NCBI RefSeq assembly: GCF_964340395.1
Contig: NC_135567.1
Coordinates: 21,212,806-21,242,805, forward strand
Direction of reading: 5' to 3'
From: Glandiceps talaboti
Lineage: Eukaryota > Hemichordata > Enteropneusta > Spengelidae
DNA length: 30,000 nt
Shown: piece after piece, positions 12,701 through 24,700 of the stretch
How the letters are laid out: every line of letters starts with the position of its first letter
Numbering within the stretch: position 1 is the stretch's first letter
Made by a program: the position numbers and the translations under genes
The notes under the pieces: generated by a model
Told to the model about the DNA's origin: nothing
The model's input: the letters and a program-made list of their open reading frames with translations, nothing else
Databases searched by the model: none

Positions 12701-15700
12701 TACTATTAGTCTGTAAGGTACGCCATGACGGGGCGCCCTCAATGACGGGGCGCCCTCAAACATCAGGTAATCGCTAACCCCTAAGGTGAGAGGAGGCCGG
12801 TGAGGGCAAAACGTCATGATGTATCTTACAGTCTATTATACTATCAAACCAGAAAGACTATTCAATTTCTATGGATGACACAATTTCTAGACATATCAAA
12901 AAATGTTTTTTGTTGAAGAATTACACAATACAGACACTTATAGTGTGCACATGCATACAATGTTACATTTTATCTAACTTGTAAACACAAATAAACAGTT
13001 TTGTGTTTGAATGTTCCTTGTTTTATCAGACAGTGATGTTGATGTTGATGTTTTATACTGAAAGGAATAAGCACTTAGGAGCCATGAATATTCATTATGC
13101 AACCATGAACAATTATTTCTGCTGACTCCCATGATGCAATAGCCCATAGCAAAGATACACTATAAAGACACAAGATCAACTTGATATTTCTTTGAAATCG
13201 CAAGTAATTGTAGGTGATGTAAAATCAAGAAATGACTCTCCAGAATCCATAGTTTATGAAAATGATTTTATTTCTGGAGTGGCATTCCCCTTTAAAATAC
13301 ATGTTTTTTTTATGTTTTCACAGACCTCCTGAGGGTGTAAGGAAAGTTGTGTTGGCTACAAATATTGCAGAGACGTCAATCACCATCAATGATGTTGTAT
13401 ATGTAGTCAACCCTGGCACCCATAAAGAAATTAGTTACAATGTGGACACTGGGGTAAGTACTTGTTATTTAAAAATAATTGTTTCCATGGAAACCATAAA
13501 GAGATTAGTTACAATGTAGACACTGGGGTAAGTACTTGTTATTTAAAAATAATTGTTTCCATGGAAACCATAAAGAAAGGAGTTACTTGTACAATATAAA
13601 CACCATGGTAAGATATTGTTAATTGTAGTAGCTATTTTTCCATGGCAACCCATCCTGGAAACCATTGAGAAATAAGTTACAATGTAGACACTTGGGTACA
13701 ACTTTCTACTTCGTAATGATTTGGTGTCCATGGCAACCCATCCTGGAAACCATTGAGAAATAAGTTACAATGTAGACACTTGGGTACAACTTTCTACTTC
13801 GTAATGATTTGGTGTCCATGGCAACCCATCCTGGAAACCATTGAGAAATAAGTTACAATGTAGACACTTGGGTACAACTTTCTACTTCGTAATGATTTGG
13901 TGTCCATGGCAACCCATCCTGGAAACCATTGAGAAATAAGTTACATTGTAGACACTTGGGTACAACTTTCTACTTCGTAATGATTTGGTGTCCATGGCAA
14001 CCCATCCTGGAAACCATTGAGAAATAAGTTACATTGTAGACACTTGGGTACAACTTTCTACTTCGTAATGATTTGGTGTCCATGGCAACACACCCTGGGA
14101 ACTAGTATAAGGAAGAGATTGAAAGTGGGGTAAAGTTTTGTTATTAATACTGGTTTTGTTTCCATGGAAACACCCTGGAAATTAGTTACAAAAGTTCTCT
14201 GTAGACACTGTGATAAGTTCTTGTTACTAAAAATAGTTGTTTCCATGATAAAACACCCTGGTAATCATAAAAAGTCAGTTACAACTCAAAAACAGGGATG
14301 AACTTAAATAGAGAGTTTAAATTTGTGATTAACAGACTTCCTGTCTAGATCTGCAATGGGTGTCACGTGCCAGTGTACGACAACGAAGAGGACGTGCTGG
14401 TCGTTGTCAACCTGGTGAATGTTATCATTTATTTACAAGAGATCAATACAAACAGATGGGTAAGTCAACCATTAGAATTCTATACAATACACACAGATGG
14501 GTAAGTCAACCATTAGAATTCTATACAATACACACAGATGGGTAAGTCAACCATTAGAATTCTATACAATACACACAGATGGGTAAGTCAACCATTAGAA
14601 TTCTATACAATACACACAGATGGGTAAGTCAACCATTAGAATTCTATACAATACACACAGATGGGTAAGTCAACCATTAGAATTCTATACAATACACACA
14701 GATGGGTAAATCAACCATTAGAATTCTATACAATACACACAGATGGGTAAGTCAACCATTAGAATTCTATACAATACACACAGATGAGTAAGTCAACCAT
14801 TAGACCAAGTTTGATTCATATCTGATTGGGTGCTTGTGTTGTCTTGGTTACCCAGACTCTCAATAGTCAATATTAAATATGTAATGATATTCTTAATTCA
14901 TACCAAGTAAACATTTACATTGTGGCTTTGTCTTTGTATCATCTCCTACACAGAGGAGTACCACATAGCTGAGATGTTGCGTGTACCATTAGAACAACTA
15001 GTTGTACAAACCAAAGTTCATAGTCCTGAGACTTTAGCTGAAGACTTCCTTGGTAAAGCATTGGAAGCACCATCTTCAGAAGCAGGTCAGTGTATACATA
15101 GAATTGTTTTTAGCCCACCCCATCCCCACCTTTCACCCCACCCCCACCCCCACCCCCGGGAATGTTACTTCAATGTTATTACAAGGCAGTACTACAGGCT
15201 GTTTCATGTTACCATTCTGTGGCTCTGTTTGATACAACCATGCAGAAACCAATAAGAAACTGTAGGTTCTACACTAGGGAGGCAGGATCCCAATTTCTTG
15301 TTACATTTTGTCTGAATGCAATAAACCATTTAAACATACTGTAATTAGACACAGACACAACCGAGGCCAATGTTTTGATGTCTGCATTTAATGTTTGCAT
15401 CCTGGGTCTGCATGGTAACACATTAGTTAATTTCACTTAGAGAAAATGTTGCAAGGAACTGTATTTATTCAATCTCACTATCTTAAAGTGTAGCAAGTGG
15501 TTGTATCAAATCAGTGAATGGTAACTTGAAAAGGGCTGTATAAGTGGTTGTATCAAATCAGTGAAAGATAACTTGAAAAAGGCTGTATCTCCAAAATCTG
15601 GAGTTGAACTGCCAATACACGTCACACATTTCTGACAAAGCGTTTGATATTTTTTAAATCCAACTGATCTGTGACTAGAACGGTACCATCAGTAAGTGAG

Positions 15701-18700
15701 ACATACATACATCTTGGTCTCCCCAAACCATCCTCCTCCCTGTCAACGCGACAGATTAATTTCCCCTCACAACTGTACATCATAATTCTATTATTACGAT
15801 TATCACAGATGTAGATATTATCGCGATTGTCAATGCCAATCCCAGCTGGTAGGTAGAAATCATCAGTTGCACTCCCTCTGCTGCCGAATGTGAGCAGAAC
15901 GTTACCGTCGGCATCAAATAATTGAATGGAGTGCTTGCCACTATCGCATACTACCACATGCCCTTTACTATTGATTGCTATATCACATGGCCAAAGAAAG
16001 AGATTCCCTCGTCCCTTGGGATCAAACGAGTTAATAAACGTTCGAGTAGCATAGTCAAACATCAAAACATCCTTCAAGTATCTGTCGGTAGCATATATTA
16101 TACCGGTTTTATGATTAATCGCGATTCCATATAACCCTGTACCCTCTCCTATACCCAACTCATCTCCAAGGTAACCGATTAATTTACCATTTTCATCACA
16201 TTCGATTATTCGACAATTATTATGATCTCGATTCAACGCAATGAGGTACGTATTATGACTTGATACTGCGATAGCATATGCTCGCGATTCAGATGAAAAA
16301 TTATGGGCTGTACGGTTGCCTTTTATATCATCCACTGAGAAAATTCTTTTCTCTTGACCAATGCTATCCAAAACTTGAATCAATCGTTGCTCAGAATATC
16401 GATGGACCATTATGATATCACCATTTTGATCTACTGCAAGATTACTAGCTTTATGGCAATGGTGCCCCCATGTGTTTGGTATCGGTATATTGGACATTGT
16501 CCAAGACGGCAGAACTTCAAAAGTATATGGTGAACCTTTGATGTGTTGACCGCGTATGGTAACTGACAATTTATAACTACCTTCATGTGTTGCTTTGAAC
16601 GTCGCGTGAAGTTTCTCGTTTGGCTCCAATGGCGTCTTGATACCTAATGCTATATCGGTACCATTGCTCGTAACTATAGCGACAAGGTCAGGGTCATTTA
16701 TGATCTCACTGTTGTAGTTCTTGGCCGAAATTTGGATTTGAACTTCATCCTTTAATCTTACTGATCTAGGAAAGTTTTCCGTGTGGACTTTGGACAGGGA
16801 AGGAAGAGGAGGGAAGATTAAAGTACACTGACTCCCTACTAGTGATACCTTAGCCACAATATCATATACTTTGTCATAATCCCTAATTTGTGTATGTTTT
16901 ATATTGTCTGTATGTTGCTTGACTGCTCGACTTTCAGACAACACTCTCACATCATCTTGAAAACTTGAAACATTTTTCAAAAATATCAAAGACTTATTAA
17001 ATTCACTATCTAATTTTTGAAACCTTGAAACATCATCATTAATTTCTCTAGTCATTCTGTCATTTTGCTCCGTAAGCTTAGCTTTCACTGTCGCTGTGTC
17101 TTCAGCATTTCCTTCTGTATTGATAACTTCTTCCACGTGTCTGTAGTCATCTGACAACATCGTCAAAGCATGTTCGGCTTTCTTCAGATTTTCAGCATTC
17201 TGATTGATTTTGAACTTTAGATCTGTCAGACTCTCTGCAATGAAGTGAGAGACCTCCTTAGCAGCCACATCAAAGTCCTGTATTTTGTGTCCTTCTGATT
17301 TGTCATGTTTGGCAGCTAAACATGCTGAACAAATGAGAGTCTTGCAAGAAGCACAGTACAGCTCAACTGGATTGCGTTTGTGAGTTTCACAAACTATTTC
17401 CTCCTTGCTGCCCACCATTTTCAGTATTGTCTTTATTGCATCAGCTGCCTCCACTTCTCCTCTTGCCCATTCCAGGATCTCCTCTGTATATTTCACTTCC
17501 AGTTCTTTATCCATACTATCTGTCTTCAGTTTAACGACGTCATATTTCGTGCCTCCAAGATGCACCAAGGCATTGCTTATCTCATCCCAGTAACCATGGT
17601 AATGCGCATCTTTAATACTAGTAGTCTGACCATGACATAGTTGATTACGGTAGAACTTGATGCGTGCGATGTTAGCTTCTTTGGTGTGGTCATTTGGTCG
17701 TGGCAGTTGATCCCATCCGTTCTGTGGTTGTGATAATTTACATATATTTCTCAATAACACCATTAGCAAACTGATGTCAAAGTTCTTTGAATTGACAGCA
17801 GTCGGTGGTGTAGGGTACACCATATTGTATTGCTTTTGAGTTATAATCCTCCTCCTCAGTAAAGTTTGAAGACGGCGCTGATTGGTAGAGTCTGCTAAGT
17901 TTGTTGCAAGATCACTTGGTGAATGTATTCCATTAAAGACCTCTCTCATAGCCTTTGTACCACCATCAATAAGAAGCCTACACAGGCGAGCATAGTTAGT
18001 TCTCTCTGTTGTTGTTGTGAGTTCCATACAAAGGTCAAAACCTGCTGTTGCCATCTTGATTTTTGATCAATTTTTGGTTGTTTTCTGTTTTTTAAAATAA
18101 AGATGAATTAACACATCAGTCGTATGTTTTTATTTAATACAGTAATGTGATCAGAATATGAGAGATAGACAGACAGACAAACAGACAGACAGACAGTGAC
18201 ACTGACAGACAGACAAACACAGAGACACGCAAGCAGACATGCACAGACACAGACAAACAGGTAGACAGCCACAGACAGACAGAGACAGACATACAGACAA
18301 ACAAATAGACAATTAGAAAAGAGGATGTTTGCATACTAGAGTGAGGCATTCATAATAAAAAATATGAGACAATCTATTGATTTGTCATTCAATCAATGTC
18401 AGGTTTTTACATGGTGTACAATAGTCTCACAATTTTCAATTTTTTCATGTTTATTCTTATTTGAAGTAATATTTCAGTTCATAGTCTGCAATAAAACAAC
18501 TTAAAAATGAACAACTATCTATATTTCCCCACACATAGTCTGCAATAAAATAACTATCCATATTTCACCACTCATAATGCAATACACTTCTGACCATTTA
18601 ATTTGCTTTCGTTTTGTGAAGCTATTTACCACCATCTTGTAACTCATAGCTTTCAAAATTTGCATACCACTACTCCTGTGAATTTTTTCACTAATTCAGT

Positions 18701-21700
18701 CTTTGTTTTCAGAGAACTATCACAAAGTAAATCTAGACTTAAACAGTTTTATTTGCTTGTATCTTTTCATGTTGTTTTTTGACCTGTTTTCCTTTTCTCA
18801 GTTGAGAAGGCAGTGGAGGTCCTTCAAGACCTTGATGTGTTAGATGAAAAGGAGAATCTCACAGCTCTTGGTCAGAAAATATCACATTTATCACTAGATC
18901 CTCGACTTGGTAAAGCCATCATTTACTCAGTTATATTCAGGTAATGTTATAAAATATCACATATCAGTGTTTATTTATCAACTTGAACAATGTCTCCGTC
19001 CTCTCTAAAACTGTCCAGTCTTTGAGATATGCCTGCAGTTCAACTTGTTTTGGAGATTTAAATGATTTAAACACACTTTCTACAATTTAGTAGATTTACC
19101 AACAACTTACTCAGCTGATCTTTTTATCTTGTATGTCTTTTAATACTTTCAGATGTCTGGATCCTGTGCTAACAATCACATCCAGTCTGAGTTCCAAAAA
19201 TGTATTTACTGATTCTTTAGAGAAGCGTTCTGAGATTGCAGAGGTAATAATTTTGCAATTGTATTTAGTACTGCCCAAATATGAGTACCTTTACCCTAGA
19301 GGACTAAATATGTAAAATGTGTGAAAGTACAAGTTAGCTGTCATTGTCTAAATATGGTAATGTGTGATATGAATATGTATGAGTCAGATTTTCCATATAT
19401 AGTCATATGTAATTGTCTTACCAGTACTTGAAATTGAACATGCAATATTGAATATTCAAATGAGCCACATTTTTAGTGATGTAAATGAAACAGAAATTTG
19501 CTAGAAGTGATCATATATCACACAGCTAACTAACTTTCATGAATAATTTCTGATGCAAAACTATATGGACTTTGAAATTGTTAGTACTAAATTCTTATTT
19601 CAAATTTTATTATTCACATACATGTATTTTTTCTTATTGATGTAGATAAAACAGAAATTTGCAGGTGAATCTCGAAGTGATCATATTGCACAACTTAATA
19701 GCATTAATCAATGGTTATACTATGACCAATACAGTAGAAGAGATGGTTTCTGCTTTGCCATGGATAATTTTCTTCATCGAGGCGGTTTGAATTTTATCAA
19801 GGGTAAGTAGTGGTTTTCATTCTCTATCAACAGCTATAAAATTCCAACCCCTCCACCCCTATTGTCAATATTAGTATGGCCTACCTGGATATTTACACAT
19901 TTTATAGTTAAAGTATTTTCTGTGGCATGTTTCACCAATAAAAGTGTTAGGTAGGTATAAACTTAGAAAAGAAAACACTTCTGCTGTTTTATATTTACAG
20001 CCATTAATTTCAACCCTGTGCCCCACCCCCCTCCCCTCCCCACCCCACCCCTATTGTTAGTAGGAGTGTCATTGTTAGTATGGCCTACCTGGATACTTAC
20101 ACATTTACATAAGTTGTTTTCTGTGACATATTTCATAAATGACTACATGTTAGGTAAATATAAACTACAGTTACTAACAGATTTAAGTCACATAATATTA
20201 CTATTATTATTGTATAGGACTCAGACGCCAGTTTGCACAGCATGTGTATTATGCTGGTATGGTGGACAGCGAAGAAGGTGGACTAATGTTAAATAACCCG
20301 TGCAATATATATCATAATGACCAGGAGTTGATAAAGGTACATAATATCACATAATACATGCAATATATATCATAATGACCAGTAGCTTACAAGGCATTTG
20401 TAAAATTGTGATGGTCAAATGGTTAGAGTTGCCAGCTGGGCATATGTACATTGCTGGTTGTGTAGTCATGATAGTCAAATGGTTAGAGTTGCCAGCTGGG
20501 CATATGTACATTGCTGGTTGTGTAGTCATGATGGTCAAATGGTTAGAGTTGCCAGCTGGGCATATGTACATTGCTGGTTGTGTAGTCATGATAGTCAAAT
20601 GGTTAGAGTTGCCAGCTGGGCATATGTACATTGCTGGTTGTGTAGTCATGATGGTCAAATGGTTAGAGTTGCCAGCTGGGCATATGTACATTGCTGGTTG
20701 TGTAGTCATGATGGTTGAATGGTTAGAGTGGTTGGCTTGTAATCTATACATTGCTGATTTTGTAGTCATGATGGTTGAATGGTTAGAGTGGTTGGCTTGT
20801 AATCTATACATTGCTGGTTGTGTAGTCATGATGGTTGAATGGTTAGAGTGGTTGGCTTGTAATCTGTACATTACTGGTTGTGTAGTCATGATGGTTGAAT
20901 GGTTAGAGTGGTTGGCTTGTAATCTGTACATTGCTGGTTGTGTAGTCATGATGGTTGAATGGTTAGAGTGGTTGGCTTGTAATCTGTACATTGCTGGTTG
21001 TGTAGTCATGATGGTTGAATGGTTAGAGTGGTTGGCTTGTAATCTGTACATTGTTGGTTGTGTGCACTTCAGTCTTCATCCATAGTAAAACAAACATTTC
21101 ATTTTTATCTCATCATCTTGTTTATTTGTTTTGTTTTTTTTGTTTTGTTTATTTGTTTTGTTTATTTGTTTTGATTTACAGGGTGTGTTGGCTACTGGAC
21201 TGTATCCAAATATTGTATCTATCAGACGAGGTGAAGTTACCAATGATAAATTGAAAATAAATAATGTTATTTGCAAAGACTTGTGAGTAGACTTTTAGCT
21301 TTCAACACTAGCACATCAAATCATACAATGTAACACATTATACGCCATAGAAATACATTATACTCCATAGAAATACATTTTACTCCATAGAAATACATTA
21401 TTAGAAATACATTATTAGAAATACATTTACTCCATAGAAATACATTACACTCCATAGAAATACATTACACTCCATAGAAATACATTATACTCCATAGAAA
21501 TACATTATACTCCATAGAAATACATTACACTCCATAGAAATACATTACACTCCATAGAAATACATTACACTCCATAGAAATACATTATACTCCATAGAAA
21601 TACATTTACTCCATAGAAATACATTATACGCCATAGAAATACATTACACTCCATAGAAATACATTACACTCCATAGAAATACATTTTACTCCATAGAAAT

Positions 21701-24700
21701 ACATTATACTCCATAGAAATACATTATACTCTATAGAAATACATTTTACTCCATAGAAATACATTATACTCCATAGAAATACATTTTACTCCATAGAAAT
21801 ACATTATTAGAAATACATTATTAGAAATACATTTACTCCATAGAAATACATTACACTCCATAGAAATACATTACACTCCATAGAAATACATTATACTCCA
21901 TAGAAATACATTATACTCCATAGAAATACATTACACTCCATAGAAATACATTACACTCCATAGAAATACATTTTACTCCATAGAAATACATTATACTCCA
22001 TAGAAATACATTTACTCCATAGAAATACATTACACTCCATAGAAATACATTACACTCCATAGAAATACATTATACTCCATAGAAATACATTTACTCCATA
22101 GAAATACATTATACGCCATAGAAATACATTACACTCCATAGAAATACATTACACTCCATAGAAATACATTTTACTCCATAGAAATACATTATACTCCATA
22201 GAAATACATTTTACTCCATAGAAATACATTATACTCCATAGAAATACATTTTACTCCATAGAAATACATTATACTCCATAGAAATACATTTTACTCCATA
22301 GAAATACATTATTAGAAATACATTTTTAGAAATACATTTACTCCATAGAAATACATTATACTCCATAGAAATACATTATTAGAAATACATTATACTCCAT
22401 AGAAATACATTACACTCCATAGAAATACATTTTACTCCATAGAAATACATTTTACTCCATAGAAATACATTATACTCCATAGAAATACATTTTACTCCAT
22501 AGAAATACATTTTACTCCATAGAAATACATTATTAGAAATACATTATACTCCATAGAAATACATTATTAGAAATACATTATACTCCATAGAAATACATTA
22601 TTAGAAATACATTTTAGAAATACATTTACTCCATAGAAATACATTATACTCCATAGAAATACATTTTACTCCATAGAAATACATTACACTCCATAGAAAT
22701 ACATTACACTCCATAGAAATACATTGTACACCATAGAAATACATTACACTCCATAGAAATACATTTTACACCATAGAAATACATTATACTCCATAGAAAT
22801 ACATTGTACACCATAGAAATACATTACACTCCATAGAAATACATTGTACACCATAGAAATACATTACACTCCATAGAAATACATTATACTCCATAGAAAT
22901 ACATTATACTCCATAGAAATACATTTTACTCCATAGAAATACATTACACTCCATAGAAATACATTTTACTCCATAGAAATACATTACACTCCATAGAAAT
23001 ACATTACACTCCATAGAAATACATTATACTCCATAGAAATACATTTTACTCCATAGAAATACATTATACTCCATAGAAATACATTTACTCCATAGAAATA
23101 CATTACACTCCATAGAAATACATTACACTCCATAGAAATACATTTTACTCCATAGAAATACATTATTAGAAATACATTATTAGAAATACATTTACTCCAT
23201 AGAAATACATTACACTCCATAGAAATACATTACACTCCATAGAAATACATTATACTCCATAGAAATACATTATACTCCATAGAAATACATTACACTCCAT
23301 AGAAATACATTACACTCCATAGAAATACATTTTACTCCATAGAAATACATTATACTCCATAGAAATACATTTACTCCATAGAAATACATTACACTCCATA
23401 GAAATACATTACACTCCATAGAAATACATTATACTCCATAGAAATACATTTACTCCATAGAAATACATTATACGCCATAGAAATACATTACACTCCATAG
23501 AAATACATTACACTCCATAGAAATACATTTTACTCCATAGAAATACATTATACTCCATAGAAATACATTTTACTCCATAGAAATACATTATACTCCATAG
23601 AAATACATTTTACTCCATAGAAATACATTATACTCCATAGAAATACATTTTACTCCATAGAAATACATTATTAGAAATACATTTTTAGAAATACATTTAC
23701 TCCATAGAAATACATTATACTCCATAGAAATACATTATTAGAAATACATTATACTCCATAGAAATACATTACACTCCATAGAAATACATTTTACTCCATA
23801 GAAATACATTTTACTCCATAGAAATACATTATACTCCATAGAAATACATTTTACTCCATAGAAATACATTTTACTCCATAGAAATACATTATTAGAAATA
23901 CATTATACTCCATAGAAATACATTATTAGAAATACATTATACTCCATAGAAATACATTATTAGAAATACATTTTTAGAAATACATTTACTCCATAGAAAT
24001 ACATTATACTCCATAGAAATACATTTTACTCCATAGAAATACATTACACTCCATAGAAATACATTACACTCCATAGAAATACATTGTACACCATAGAAAT
24101 ACATTACACTCCATAGAAATACATTTTACACCATAGAAATACATTATACTCCATAGAAATACATTGTACACCATAGAAATACATTACACTCCATAGAAAT
24201 ACATTGTACACCATAGAAATACATTACACTCCATAGAAATACATTATACTCCATAGAAATACATTATACTCCATAGAAATACATTTTACTCCATAGAAAT
24301 ACATTACACTCCATAGAAATACATTTTACTCCATAGAAATACATTACACTCCATAGAAATACATTACACTCCATAGAAATACATTATACTCCATAGAAAT
24401 ACATTTTACTCCATAGAAATACATTATACACCATAGAAATACATTATACTCCATAGAAATACATTACACTACATAGAAATACATTATACACCATAGAAAT
24501 ACATTTTACACCATAGAAATACATTATACTCCATAGAAATACATTTTACACCATAGAAATACATTACACTACATAGAAATACATTATACTCCATAGAAAT
24601 ACATTTTACACCATAGAAATACATTACACTACATAGAAATACATTATACACCATAGAAATACATTTTACTCCATAGAAATACATTTTACTCCATAGAAAT

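Noticed and set aside
14341-14353. TCTAG at 14343-14347 as the exon 12 acceptor
   Set aside because: It would need phase 1 from exon 11, which ends in phase 0. The upstream AACAG at 14331-14335 keeps phase and gives the conserved SCL residues.
20347-21085. Open frames of about 235 codons on both strands
   Set aside because: They come from a 60-bp repeat whose length is divisible by three. The translation is a pure repeat on either strand, with no domain or codon signature.
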